Assembly (NCBI GenBank): GCA_022579005.1
Contig: MU401488.1
Span: 1-64,000 of the forward strand
Direction of reading: 5' to 3'
DNA: 64,000 nt
Origin: Poronia punctata
Taxonomy: Eukaryota > Ascomycota > Sordariomycetes > Xylariales > Xylariaceae
The number at the start of each line of letters is the position of its first letter. Position 1 is the first letter of the stretch. The translations under genes were made by a program, and so were the position numbers. Of this stretch, positions 25,741 to 37,521 are shown piece by piece. The notes under the pieces were generated by a model. That model did no database searches, was not told where the DNA came from, and saw nothing but the letters and a program-made list of their open reading frames with translations.

Positions 25741-27164
25741 TTACAACTCCTTCTTTCCCTCCACTTCCTTTGGTTTTACAGAATCCGGCGGCGACTTGAG
25801 CAGACCGAAAACCAACAAAGCCACGCCCCAAAGTCCGACAGATCCCATGGTATAGGCCAATTCTCTCCCAGCCCACCAGTAAACGCTCGTGAACAAGACG
25901 GGACCAAGCCCACGACCAAGCTGGCCCCAACTGCGCAAAACGCCCAGCTTCCCACCCCGCTCCCCCGCGGCCGCCTCGAAGCTGGCGAGCGTGTTGAGAC
26001 CGCTGACGACCGTGGCCGAAGTGGTCGCCAGACAGGTGGCGGCTATATAGAGAGATCCGACCGTGGATGCGCGGGAGAGGATCAGGAATGCGACGAGACA
26101 TGCGGCCACGCCGAGGCGCACGCTCAGGAGAGGTGGTAGGCGGCGCGTCACGCCGCCCTGGAGGATGGATGCCACGAGACCGATGTACCCCAGCAGACGG
26201 CCGTTGTTCGCGGCCGTGTATTGGAAGAGGTCGTATGTCATGAACGGTAAAGAGAATTCCATGCCGGAGAAGAAGAGGAGGAATGCGAAATGCACCATGC
26301 TCAGTAATCCTTCCGAATTCGTGCGTCGGATGGGTACAGCTGCAGTGGTTTTCGCTTCCTCTTCTTCTTTCTCTTTCTCTTCTTCCGGTTGCGGATCTGG
26401 GAGGGTTTCCGGAAGCGCAAAATACAAATATACCGTCTCGGTAACGATAAGCGATAACGAGACGGCAGCGGCCGTCGCGAAAGGATTGGCGGCCACGGTA
26501 GCGATAGTACTCAGGTACGCGCCCAGGGCGGGACCAAACGTGAAGGCGATGGAGAAACACGCGCCTATCAAGGCCATCGTCGACCCGCGGGATTCCTTGT
26601 CCGAGATGTCGGCCGCGATGGCGGTGGCTAGCTGGACGTTTCCCTCGGACAAGCCGCCGACGATTCGAGAGGCGAGAAAGGTGCGGAAATCGACGGCCAC
26701 GACCCATAATAGCACGGAGAGGATGTTCCCGGCCATGCTGGCCAGGAGGGCGGTCCGTCGGCCATGTTTGTCGGACAGGTGGCCGATGACGGGGGAGGCG
26801 ACGGCTTGGAGCAGGGAGAATAGACTTCCTAGGGCGCCGCCTAGCAAGACGATGTCGTAGCGGGAATCGATGGGGCGGGAAAAGGCGGATTTGTACGCGT
26901 TTAGGCCGGAGAGGATCCGGGCGAGGACGGTGGTCTTGTCGGAAGAGTCGGAGGCTTCGCTGTTGCGGTAGAATTCGAGGAGTTTGGGGAAGAGGGGGAG
27001 GATGAATGTGAAGGATATCTTTGACAGGCGGTTAGTTGACTGACTGACTGACTGACTGACTGACGACAGGATAGATTAAATTGAAAACTTACCAGGTCTA
27101 ATAAGAGGGATATGAATATGACCTTGAGTACCCTCTTCCTTAACGCGGGATCTACCACCGCCAT
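25741..27164 (-). CDS. MFS transporter, MFSD10/TETRAN-like
   Basis: Two exons (27,164-27,093 and 27,018-25,741) with a 74-nt GTAAGT..AAG intron give 449 aa. Exon 1 encodes MAVVDPALRKR and the first half of TM1. The splice joins LLLDL to ISFTFILPLFPKLLEFY, a TM1 signature of the MFSD10 (tetracycline transporter-like) branch. Motif A follows TM2 (GHLSDKHGRR). SRIVGGLSEGNVQLATAIAADI and GPALGAYLS mark TM4-TM5. A Glu/Lys-rich cytoplasmic loop with EEEKEKEEEE lies between the two halves. A 12-TM proton-coupled exporter of organic anions or drugs is expected from the family. The start is at 27,164, because upstream in-frame codons encode no recognised part. The intron carries a (GTCA)n microsatellite. 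Confidence 0.9.
27041..27066. repeat. GTCA/TGAC tetranucleotide microsatellite in an intron
   Basis: About six tandem TGAC units lie inside the intron of the MFSD10-like gene, near its acceptor side. Confidence 0.85.
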
Positions 27165-29568
27165 GATTGTTGTGTGCTTTCTTCCTGTTTCTGTGTGTGT
27201 GTGTAAAAGTTGGGAAGGTACAAAGGTATGTTCAACAATCAAAAGCGCAAGTCAAGTCACCAACGTGTCCACCTTGAAAAGCGTATATGACGAAAAATAT
27301 GAGAAACGTTCTATTGAAAGTTATCAAGAATAAACTTTTGACTTTTAGATTGGCACATTGCGCCCTGAGCACGTTTCACAATTTTGTTTTTTTCCACTTC
27401 GCCTAAAACTGAAGATCAATCTGCGAGTATCTGTCAACCATCTAGACAAGGACAGCTATCCTTAATTGTTCTTGGAAATGGTGATGTATGTAGCTAACCT
27501 TGGGAAAACGGAGAGATAGCTTCCTTGTTTACTATCGATAGGTAAATTGCCCCGCCAAAGCTTTAATACGTGTACGTGTTACGTGTATACATGTAAAACC
27601 AGCCACTTTTTTTCAGACCTTGTGCCAAAATTGAAACTGCAATATGTAACATGTACGTAATCCGTGGCTGAGCTACAAGATAGAAAAATAATTCCCCGGT
27701 TTTTAGCGCAGCCGAAGTTCCCGAAATCCTAGACTAGTCTAGCGCTCCCGGTAAATATCCGGCTTCCTTTGCATCCCATGTCGAGATCCACTTGCTACCG
27801 TGTGGGATACGTACAAGTAACTGTACTGGTATCTCCTAAGTAAGGTACCTATTGCAAGCATCGATTTGTCATTGTTGACAGCAAAATGTGCCGTGCTGAA
27901 GACAGGGGAGAAAGGAATAGGTATTACGAAAATAAGCCCTAAAATCTCCACCCTGAACCATATTACACGTACTTACTTACACGTACAAGCCGGAGCTGTG
28001 AAATTAGGTAGGTGTGAACTTTGAAGAATCCGTGGACCGTGATGATCTTTCTAAAATTGTAATCTAAGGTTAGGGCTCTGCTGGTTTTGAAGTCCTGGCA
28101 ATAGGTTCTGATGACAGTCTATGTAGGTATGCTTATGTTAAAATACCTACTGATGAATCCTGTAGACAAAAAAGTCAGCCAAGGTTGCCATCGGATATAT
28201 TCTGACTACCGAACTCCTATATGCAGGTTGGACGGGATTCAGGATGTTTCGCAACTTTCGCCTAAACTAGATCACGACCAATGTACCATATCATTGATCT
28301 AGGATTTCCATACTCGTTGACCGATAGGTAAATCGATTAAAGCGGCCATGTTAGGATTCTGACAGACCGGTTTACGAGCTATCAGGTTGACCGTACCTAT
28401 GGTGATGGACCGCTCTCTAATGATGCCTACGAGATACTCCTTTTTACATCCCTAGCAAATGAAGACTACCTCATGTAGGTCTTTTCTACCTCAGTTCCCA
28501 AAGGAAGTTTACCTGCGCACATTTCCAGCTCGGTGGATCCTGTTTTTAAATCTACGAGTAATACCAGGGTCCAGGGGTGAGAACCGTGAGATGCGAGCGC
28601 CGCAAAGTTATGTTGTTCCTGCATCGACGGGCGAGGCTGGGTCTCACTCAGCCCCTGACCTACGGAAAAGTTCTATAGCCGAACAAGGTATGTATCCCCT
28701 ATTCTCCGGGCAGTAACGGTGAATTCGCGCATCAGAGCAACCTCAGCGCTTCTCATCCATTCGCAGTTGACAGACAACCTAACCTCAGCGTCACTCATCT
28801 CAATTCAACTTGACAATACCTATTTTCGCGGAGACGACCCCCAAACCCCTCAGTTTATAGATCCGATGCATAAAGTAATCCATCTTTTCTCCTTTTGTTT
28901 TTAACTACCTCGAGGCTCGAGCAAGGGTGGGTGGTAGAAATGCAACATCGCTCGGCATGTACTTCTATGAGCATGGCAGTCTAGTCTAGTCTAGTCTCCA
29001 TCTCGGGTAAGAAAATGGGAACCTGTTTGATACCCCGGATAACACGCTTATGGAATCTCAATTCTTATGCAGGCCATCGCCCGGCTTTACCTCTGCCCAC
29101 ATACCCTAACTCATTGCTTATGAAGAGCTGAAGTCAACCTTTTTGCACAGCCGAGAAGGACGCGTACAAAATTCCCCACCGTCTTTCCTGTCTACCCCCT
29201 GGCTCTCATAACCGTTGGAGATGAGACACACACACACACACACACATGTCCAAACCAGTCTCGCCGGGAAACTGATGCCTAATGCCCTTGTAACTGTTGA
29301 CGTATTCATGCATGCATGATAGGACAATTGACAAGTCAGGTTATTCTTCGGGTAAAAAAGTAAAAGATGGCTGGGGGCACATCGGGCTCGGATAAGATTT
29401 CGGTCATGAAAGGACTCAGTGAGATGAATTGGAAATGTCTATAAGAGTTTGCCACGCTCCCCGGAAAGATGGGCATGACTATTTTCCCCCTAGACTACCT
29501 ACTACATAGTGTTGTAGATAGTAGCCAATTTTCTTCACACTTCGACATCGACGACGACGACGGCCACC
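27165..29568. other. Intergenic region between divergent MFSD10-like and peroxygenase genes
   Basis: No gene is supported. Several short open frames (for example 28,459-28,716) match nothing I recognise. A TCTAG pentamer repeat lies at about 28,979-28,996 and an (AC)n run at about 29,226-29,245. The promoters of both flanking genes must be at the two ends. Confidence 0.5.
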
Positions 29569-30463
29569 ATGAGATTCACCACCCCTTTCCTCCTCCCCAT
29601 CGCCGTCCTAGGCGCCATCTGCCCCCATGGCGCAAGCGCGAAAGCCGCCTGTCCATATGGTTACGGTGAATTCCAGCCCGAACAAACATCAGATGGTACG
29701 TGCACGTTTCGGAAAACCTAATAATCCAAAACAAAAAAAAAACAAAACAAAAATTCTACTTACTTATCGAATTAAAAACAGCCCGCGGCCCCTGTCCGGT
29801 CCTAAACACGCTAGCAAACCACGGCTACCTACCCCGTGACGGACGACACATAGACGAGAACCGCACGCTGACAGCCCTGCACGACGCGCTGAATCTCGAT
29901 ATAGATTTCGGCAAATTCCTGTTCACGGCCGGTCGATTGTCGAATCCGAAGGCGAACTCGACCTGGTTCGATTTGGATCATCTGAGTAGACATGGGATTT
30001 TCGAACATGATGGGAGTCTTAGGTATTTTTTTTTAATTTCTTTCCCTAACCTACCCTATACTTCACTTCATTTCCTAATATCTCCTTGCCTTTTTTTTTT
30101 TTTTTTTTTTCATGGTGTTAATAAACCCGTAGCCGTCAAGACCACCATTTCGGCGAATGGTCGCGCTTCAACCAGACCGTATGGAACTGGACACTCGAAT
30201 ACCTCCCCGGCGACATCCTCGACGTCCAGACGGTGGCTAATGCGCGGGCGCAACGCATGACGCGGTCGAACCTGACGAATCCCGATTTCGCGCTCTCCTA
30301 TCTGGGATATCTCTTCAGTGTCGGCGAGGCCGCGGCCGTCTTGAGTATCCTCGGGGATAAGAAGACGCAGACTTGTCCCAAGGCTTTTGCGGATTATATT
30401 TTTGGTATGTCTTTTTTTTTCTTTTTTTTTCTTGCCTTGAGTGTGGGTGGGATTGAGAGAGAG

Positions 30464-30498
<35 letters not shown>

Positions 30499-30824
30499 AA
30501 TGAAAGGGAAAATAGTGAATGAACGTCTTCCGTATGAATTGGGTTGGAAGAAACAGGATGCTTCTATTTCGTTTGATGATTTGGTTGAGACTTTTGAGTA
30601 TGTTCTTCCCCCTTCCCCCTTCCCCCATCCCCCTTTTTCTTTTTTTGTCTTGCGCGACGGCCTAGAGATTGACTAAATTTAAAAAAAAAAACAGAGATCT
30701 CGAACGCCACACATCATTCCCTTTCCCTCCCCCTCTTGACAATAGCACGGATATCTTTGATCAGCTGGTGGAAGGGGGACAGTCTAAGAAGAAGCGATGC
30801 AGTGCGCATATTGGCTGCTTCTAG
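29569..30824 (+). CDS. Secreted heme-thiolate peroxidase, short unspecific peroxygenase type
   Basis: Five exons (29,569-29,695, 29,782-30,022, 30,133-30,404, 30,507-30,597 and 30,695-30,824) join in frame to 286 aa. Residues 1 to about 24 are a signal peptide. The heme-ligand motif PCP lies at 46-48 (axial Cys47) in the context RGPCPVLNTLANHGYLPRDGR. The distal motif EHD lies at 117-119, followed by SLSR across junction 2, as in short UPOs such as MroUPO. ERLPYELGW occurs in exon 4, and the C-terminus has two Cys (RC-SAHIGCF). The family is chloroperoxidase-like and uses H2O2 to oxygenate or halogenate organic substrates outside the cell. EHD rather than EGD points to the short class I group. 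Neighbouring genes suggest no pathway. The intron 4 acceptor has an alternative AG two bases downstream that would shift the frame. Confidence 0.9.
30458..30496. repeat. (GA)n microsatellite in peroxygenase intron 3
   Basis: A run of GA dinucleotides ends about 10 bp before the acceptor of intron 3 (30,405-30,506), replacing most of the usual pyrimidine tract. The other introns of this gene have T-rich or A-rich ends. Confidence 0.85.
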
Positions 30825-31895
30825 GTAATTACATACCTACCTGTTAAGACAGGAAGAATTGCTGTGTTGGGATTAGGCAGTTGGTTTTGTGTAGGTTGTT
30901 ATTAGCCTAGATAGATAGATACCTTGAATAGCTTGTGTGCGTTTTTAGTAATTAAGAATCTTGAGATTAATCTACGATTAGCTTTCCTTGGTTGAAACTA
31001 GGCGTTTTTGATCGAGGCAACCCGCGATACTAATGTTGTTGGTTTCCCCCCGCGAAATCGTTCTTGGTATGTATGTACTCATAAGCGGGACTAACAATTG
31101 GCGACAGGGAGGCAGAGGCATTCAATATACCTACCCGTTTGTGTTCAAATACCAATCATTTTGTTGTGAATGTGATTTGTCCGACTCCTTTGTGATAGGT
31201 AGGGGGACTACCTTGGTCAATCCCTTGCTTCGTCCCAAACTCGCAGGTAATAAACAAAGACAATCATGGAATGGGGGAGAGATACGGGGAATTTTAAGTA
31301 CCTACACATAACGTGTACAAGTATTAATTATGCCTTGAATTCCATAGGGATAGGGCTGACTGACTGACAGACAGCGCGCGCCAAGTCAGAAACAACAAGA
31401 TCTACTAAGGAAACATCTGGTATAGCCTGGTTTTTCGCTAGACTAGTTGGATTGATCATATGGAATGTAAAAAAGCCTTTTACGCGTAAATTACTTATTT
31501 CCTTTGATCAACTCTTCTTTTCTTCTTTTCCCCTCATTTCTTTCACACTATAATCTCTCTCTTTCTCTTTCTCTTCTTATCCCTAATCACATCCCATCCC
31601 CGTCACCCTACCTAATCAAACCCGCAACTCAAATTATAGATACTTACTTATACAAGGACTCTTGGTCACTTTAGATACCTATATCACCATTTATCCTCCC
31701 ATTGGGGAATAATTCCGGCTACCCAGCTACCTACATACTTAGGCCCCGCACATTAAGGTAGGTACCTACAGAACGGAACGGGGCCGGACGGAAATCCAAG
31801 CAAACCTTGATATCATCATCATCATCATCATCTTACCTTATCAGAGAGAGAACACAAGAGAGGGCGCACATATCAAACCAAGACGTATTTTCAAA
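30825..31895. other. Intergenic region, no gene seen
   Basis: Mostly pyrimidine-rich toward its right end (about 31,500-31,620), consistent with a promoter of the following small gene. A (CAT)n run lies at about 31,812-31,832. The open frame at 31,033-31,311 matches nothing I recognise. Confidence 0.5.
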
Positions 31896-32487
31896 ATGAG
31901 TCCCATTATAATGCGCTCTAAAGAAGAAGAAGAAGACGTTGTTCAAAAATACCACAACAACAACAATTACCACCGTCCCCACTATATCCCCCCAAACCAT
32001 CATCATCAACAACAACAACAATCCAGTATTCCATGGTGGGCCATTCTCATCATAGTTCTCGGACTTTTATTTCTCTTGATATTCATCATTTCTCTTTCGC
32101 ATTATTGGAGAAGGGGTAAGTTTCTTTTTTCTTCTTCCTCTTCCCTCCTTTTGTTACATGGATTGAAGTTATGTATTAACACACGACATAGAATCAAAAC
32201 GCGTACAAAAAGAAGAAGGAGCAGCAAATTCCTTCAGAAAAAGCCGCGTTCTCTGGAAAGCCTTTTGCGCTACTTCTGGCATCTGGCTCGTCATTTGGTT
32301 GGTGAAGAGATACGGGAGAGGGAAGGAGAGGGATAAGAGTGTAGAAGGACGGGAACAAGTGCAAGCTCGGGACGATTATCCGCCGCCATATGGGAATGGG
32401 AATGGGGATGGGAATGGTATCGAGATGCATGGGATCGAGACCAAGTATGAGCCCTTCTCTTCTGCCGAACGCGGTCGTAGTTCATAA
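31896..32487 (+). CDS. Small two-helix membrane protein, function unknown
   Basis: Two exons, 31,896-32,115 and 32,192-32,487, separated by a 76-nt GTAAGT..TAG intron, give 171 aa. The N-terminus is acidic and then rich in Asn, His and Gln (HHHQQQQQ). TM1 is at about 47-66 (WWAILIIVLGLLFLLIFII), followed by YWRRG at the junction. Exon 2 begins basic and holds a second hydrophobic segment (LWKAFCATSGIWLVIWLVKR). It ends with a GNGNGDGNG repeat and a tail with FSSAERGRSS. Both exons keep one frame through the splice, and each has a membrane segment, which supports a real gene. I do not recognise the family. Confidence 0.6.
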
Positions 32488-33767
32488 AGGGAGCTTTATT
32501 TGAGGTTACTGTTTTGAGCGTTGAGGATTTAGGGGGGCAAGGTTTAGGAGTTTTTGTCGGGGTTGGTTATTTATACCCTTAACCTAGTTAGTTTTACGAT
32601 ACTTTGTCTGTCTATCCGTCCTTTCCCTTGGTATATCGAGTTGGTTTTGTAATGTGATGATACTCGGTTCTCATCATTCATCTATCGACAATTACCGCTC
32701 AAGCCTCAGGGGTAACACATCTAGGAGGTGTCAAGTTGCTTCCATAAGGGGAGCTGTGTCCACAACACGATAGGCAAGACTGAATCAAGGCCGGACTCTT
32801 TTTGGCCCATGCCGAGAAGATGACGTCTTTTGTGTTCGATGGTATGTATTCAAAAAAAGTCAATTTGCCGAATTGGGTGTCCCTTGGCATCCGTGATCAT
32901 AGGTATTGTTGCTGTACTCGGACAATTATTAGAAATGCGTCCTGTACTGATATTTCAGGTCTTTGACAAGATGATTCCGCACATTGCCCGTCCAATCCTT
33001 GAATATAAAGCCAGAAAATCGGTCAATTACTACACAAAGATGGAACATGACACCGTTTCTATCTCTCTAAATCCCTCCTTTCCCGTCAAAGTCTTAGAAT
33101 AGATAGCAGTATTTCCGGTATAATAGGAGTACGTGTACATGTACAAGTTAGGCAAAGTACGAACATAGCAGCCAGCAAAGCAAATCGATTGGTAGACCTA
33201 GAACCCCACCAAAAATTAGCTTAATAACGCCACACAGCTCAAAACAAGTCCCACCGTGGTTTTAATTCAAGCCACCTCCCTGACGAGGTAGGACAATCTT
33301 TGAATTTTTCGCTTAGATTTTGTATGATAATTGGACGTCAAAATCATTGTGTAGAACCAGACTTGTGGTTTACAAGGTACTGGGAATTTCACGTTGCATG
33401 CAATACTACGACGTTAATTTGGGTGTTCTTCAAGAAGCTGAAGGACATTTGGATAAGCTCAAAAAGGTAAATACTTGTAGATTAGGTACTGTACTGTACA
33501 CGTACAGTATTATACCTACATGTAGACAATAGTCTTGCTAACTACAAGTACGTAGATACATGCTTGATGCACCTAAAAAGCAAAAAAGGGAGAAAAAAAA
33601 CACTAGAGAGAGATGACGTGGATTCATTTTCTAAACTACCGTTTCTAATTTAACAAAGAACGTTTTTCCCTATTCTATTCCTAAGAATTAATACCTTGTA
33701 CAATTATATATCCAACTACCTCCAAGACTCGACGCCCTCCCTCTTCCATTGACAAAAAAAAAACCGA
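32488..33767. other. Intergenic region upstream of the MATE gene
   Basis: No gene is supported. A near-perfect palindrome (TACTGTAC-AC-GTACAGTA, 33,492-33,509) lies about 260 bp before the MATE start codon. Confidence 0.5.
33492..33509. repeat. 8-bp inverted repeat upstream of MATE gene
   Basis: The arms TACTGTAC and GTACAGTA are separated by AC. It is a perfect palindrome near the promoter region and could bind a dimeric regulator. The GTAC-rich background of the intergenic DNA makes chance occurrence possible. Confidence 0.4.
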
Positions 33768-35303
33768 TTGATGACTTCTCCACGAGTAGATATGGAATCG
33801 GCCCCTGTCTCCGGCCACGGCGAAGCGGATCCCCATCCACCGCCTTCGGAATCCACACCCCTCCTGAGCAATTCATCATCATCATCATCATCACAAACAC
33901 TAGTCTCCTGGGGAAATGAAAGCGAAAGCGATAGGGAAAGGGAAAAAGACGACTGGTGGTCGGAATTATGGCTTCTCATACGATACTCGGTCCCCTTGAT
34001 CGCGACCTACCTTCTCCAATATTCATGGTGCATCATCGTCGTCTTCATAGCCGGTCATCTGAGCACCGATGACCTGGCGGCCGCTACCTTGGGCATGACG
34101 ACTCTAAACATCGTCGGGCTCGCCGCTTTCGAGGGCATGGCCACCGCCCTAGACACCCTCTGCGCCCAAGCATACGGGTCGGGGAATCTCGTCGGGGTAG
34201 GTCTCCACGTTCAGCGCATGTTGATCTTCATGGCTATTACCGCCGTGCCCATAGCCGCTATCTGGGCTACCTCTCCCTGGATCTTGTCATTGTTCGTCAA
34301 GCAGGACCATCTGGCCGTCATGGCAGGCACCTTTTTGCGCGTCAGCATCGTCGGCATGCCCGGCTACGCGTCCTTTGAAGCTCTAAAACGTTTCTTGCAA
34401 GCGCAGGGAAACTTCCAAGTCGCAATGTTCATCCTCGTCATCTGCACGCCCGCAAACGCCTTTCTCAGCTGGCTATTCGCCTTCAAATTCGAGATGGGCC
34501 TCGCCGGCGCCGCTCTGGGTACCGCCCTGACGAACAATCTCCGTGTTGCACTGCTATTATTATATATAATGACCCCATGGGGTCGCTGGTCCCACCAATG
34601 CTGGGGCGGGTTCTCGCGCGCCGCTCTCTCCGTCTCGAAATGGGGACCGATGGTCAGACTATCCATCGCCGGCTCGGCCGTGAACCTAGCCGAATGGATG
34701 GCCTTTGAAATCGTCACTTTCAGCACGTCATATCTGAGCACGAGACATCTCGCCGCCCAGTCCGTGTTGACGACCATCTCGGTCGTGGCATGGCATATCC
34801 CCTTTTCCGTCAGCGTCGGCATCAGCACGCGGATCGGCCATCTCATCGGTGCCGGGCTCGTATCCACGGCCCGTCGGGCGACTATCGTATACGGATGCGT
34901 CTTCGCCTTGATCGGTTGCTTCAACGGGGTTTCCCTCTTCCTGCTCCGTCACCGACTACCGGGATTCTTTTCCGACGACCCCGTCGTCCGCGCCCTGTCG
35001 GTCCACACCATCCTAGCGGTTAGTGCGTTCCAGATCGTCGATTCGTTCATCTGTTTCACGAACGGCATGTTGCGCGGCTTGGGACGGCAATCCGTGGCTG
35101 CGTGGATCGTCACCGTGGTGAATTATTGCGCGGCCGTGCCTCTTGCTGTCTGGTTACAGCTCGGTCCGTCCGATCTCGGGTTGACGGGTGGATGGATAGG
35201 TCTAGGTAGTGGTATGGTTGTTATTGCCGTTGTTGAATGTTTGTACTTGAAGGTCTTGAGATGGCAGGATTGTGTAGACATGGTCAAGCAGCGGGAGGGG
35301 TAG
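33768..35303 (+). CDS. MATE family multidrug/toxin extrusion transporter
   Basis: A single uninterrupted frame of 511 aa. A Ser-rich acidic cytoplasmic N-terminus of about 65 residues contains a poly-Ser run encoded by a TCA/ATC repeat. Twelve helices follow, starting at SELWLLIRYSVPLIATYLL. MATE hallmarks are visible: LATYLLQY-type TM1, LDTLCAQAYGSGNL after TM2 (family consensus ALxTLxxQAxGAgn), PGYASFEALKRFLQAQG at the end of the N-lobe, and the second-lobe repeat NLAEWMAFEI with AAQSVL. The protein exchanges cations (H+ or Na+) for organic compounds at the plasma or vacuolar membrane. Fungal members resemble yeast Erc1. The first ATG was chosen; an alternative lies at 33,792. Confidence 0.95.
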   Translation: MMTSPRVDMESAPVSGHGEADPHPPPSESTPLLSNSSSSSSSQTLVSWGNESESDREREKDDWWSELWLLIRYSVPLIATYLLQYSWCIIVVFIAGHLSTDDLAAATLGMTTLNIVGLAAFEGMATALDTLCAQAYGSGNLVGVGLHVQRMLIFMAITAVPIAAIWATSPWILSLFVKQDHLAVMAGTFLRVSIVGMPGYASFEALKRFLQAQGNFQVAMFILVICTPANAFLSWLFAFKFEMGLAGAALGTALTNNLRVALLLLYIMTPWGRWSHQCWGGFSRAALSVSKWGPMVRLSIAGSAVNLAEWMAFEIVTFSTSYLSTRHLAAQSVLTTISVVAWHIPFSVSVGISTRIGHLIGAGLVSTARRATIVYGCVFALIGCFNGVSLFLLRHRLPGFFSDDPVVRALSVHTILAVSAFQIVDSFICFTNGMLRGLGRQSVAAWIVTVVNYCAAVPLAVWLQLGPSDLGLTGGWIGLGSGMVVIAVVECLYLKVLRWQDCVDMVKQREG

Positions 35304-35575
35304 ATAGATAGATAGAAACAAAGATGATATTTATTGATTTTTATTATTATCATTATTTATTTATTTATTTGTTCCTTGAATATGCTATTCTCGCTTTCCA
35401 TGAATGCCAAAAACAAACAAAGGAAAATTAAATATTAAAAAAGAAAGAAGAAAAAAAAGGAATGACCTTTCCCCCCCCCCCCCTCTTCCACCTCTTTTTC
35501 CTCCCAACTGAAACCGAAACCCTCCCTTTCAATTATTTTTCTCTTCCCCTTTTCCCCGCCTACAATCCCACAATC

Positions 35576-36075
35576 TTACAACCCACAAGCCGCCCCCCCG
35601 ACCTGCGCAAAAGCAGCATCGACCCTCCCCAACGCCACCGCCTGCCCATTCGTCAACTCATTCATGGCCCTCAACCCGATATTAAACCCGGTATCGGCAT
35701 GATCGACGGCCAAGACGTGGATCGTCTTTCCCCGAAACGTAAGTCTCCAACAAGTACCGCAACCGGTGGAATTCCAACCCGCGACGGCAGACGCCGCGCC
35801 TATGTTGGGGAAGCGAGGGATCTGTCCCTGTGTTGTCCATCCGTGGCGCGTTGTCAGTCCGTTGGCCCCGTCCGAGCAGGCCACGGATGCTAGGGGGCGG
35901 GAGGCGTCGTCGTAGCCTTGGTCGTATGCCACTGTGGAACAAAAAGTGTTAGTAGGGGAGGATGGGGATGGGTGGGGATGGGTGGAAGGGAAGGAGAAGG
36001 TGGAAAGACTTTACCGGATGCTGCGAGGGCGGACGTAGCCGCTGAGATGAGGCCGAGTAGGTTGATGATTTGCAT
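35576..36075 (-). CDS. Cerato-platanin family secreted protein
   Basis: Two exons (36,075-36,015 and 35,931-35,576) with an 83-nt GTAAAG..CAG intron give 138 aa. The signal peptide is residues 1 to about 19 ([19 protein letters not shown]). The mature part starts near VAYDQGYDD and has the family blocks [47 protein letters not shown] and [12 protein letters not shown]. It ends AACGL. The four conserved Cys (in ACSD, GCGTC and ACGL) are present, forming two disulfides in known structures. Cerato-platanins are small, expansin-like, chitin-oligomer-binding surface proteins that affect hyphal walls and can elicit plant defence. It is convergent with the MATE gene, with only 272 bp between the stop codons. 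Confidence 0.96.
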
Positions 36076-37521
36076 TTTGTTTGTCTTTGTCTTTGTGTTT
36101 GTGTTTGGACTTGTGAATATCCGGGTGGTAGGTAGTTGGATCGTAGCTGGACTTATTATATGTAAAAGAAAAAGGCGAGGTAGGTATTTCTCTCGCCACT
36201 GATATGATATAATATATACTCTTAGTTTGATGCTTTAGATTAGACGAGAAGATGAGAAGATGTGAAGTCTTGTTGTTGTAAATAAACCGACAACCTTCCT
36301 AGAACCATCACTTATATATAAATCCTCTCTTCACCTCTACTCTACCCTCCTCTCTTCTCCAAGTTTTGGGCGCATGTCCGTCCGCATCTGCACTTCCAAT
36401 ACATACATACATGCATGCATCATCGTCAAAAAAAGAATATACACCTAAAATTCCCCGCTGCGTAACACTAACACCGCATCACGCTCCCCTTCCTCTTCGT
36501 ATTTACCTTGACACATACTTACTCTGTTTCCGAAAATAACCAACCCAACCCGGACAAATCACACAAAGAAGATCCAATGTAACTATAAGCAAAATATACG
36601 TAACTTGCAATTTATTAAAACTTGCGGATAGGCACGTTACCTTACCTTTAGACAAGAAAAAGAGAAAGAGAAAGAGAGGAAAGGAAAGGGTCCGGTACCA
36701 AGTAAAAGGTATAAACAGATGTAAGGAAAAAAAAAAATGCACTGCGCCTCAACTTTACATGTCGGTACCCGGCAATGGGAAAAAAAAAACATCCTTAGTT
36801 AGGTTAGGTTAAAGCAAAAGTGCCGGAGGGAGGAGAGTTGATCCACGTGGTCCGGCAATGGCTGGCATACGAGTAGAAGAGTTCCACATTGCTCAACCCT
36901 GTCCAGTCTAAACAGCAGCAGCAGCAAGAACAAAGAAAAATAAAGTCGGCAGGAGCTGCTGCCTGTTACTAGATAAGTACCAACCTAGGTTAGCTAAGGT
37001 ATGTGTAAAACACGCTGATGTATTTATAAATAAGATATATGATACGTTAAGTAGGTAATTAATAAAATACAAAATAGGAAAAAAAAAAAACCAGTTCTTG
37101 CCTATGTACCTATTTTAACCTAATCCAACCTACATAATGTACGAGTATAACGACGCATTTTGATCACTTGACATATGCACCTTCTCCTAACTCCGTCAAC
37201 TCCTACATGTAGTTACATACCTAAGGTACTCCCCCTCCTACAGCAGCGGTCAAGCTCAAGCTCCTACATAACTCTTCAAACCCCCACCAACCAACCAAAC
37301 CAACCATTCTTCTACCAAAAAAAAAAAAAAAAAGACATCGTAACCTAATAAGTAACCTTCTTAACCTACCTCTAAATAAATAAATAGATAAAATCCAAGT
37401 AAACCAAAACCAAACCTAAACATACCTGCTTACATGCGGCCGGCGGCCGGCGGCCACTCGCTCGTATATCAACCTAAAGTAGGTACCTAGTCTATCAATT
37501 TAATAGGTACATATATACCTA

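Noticed and set aside
29569..36075. Peroxygenase, small membrane protein, MATE and cerato-platanin as one functional cluster
   Set aside because: No backbone biosynthetic enzyme or pathway regulator is present, strands differ and gaps exceed 1 kb in places. Proximity alone does not support co-function.
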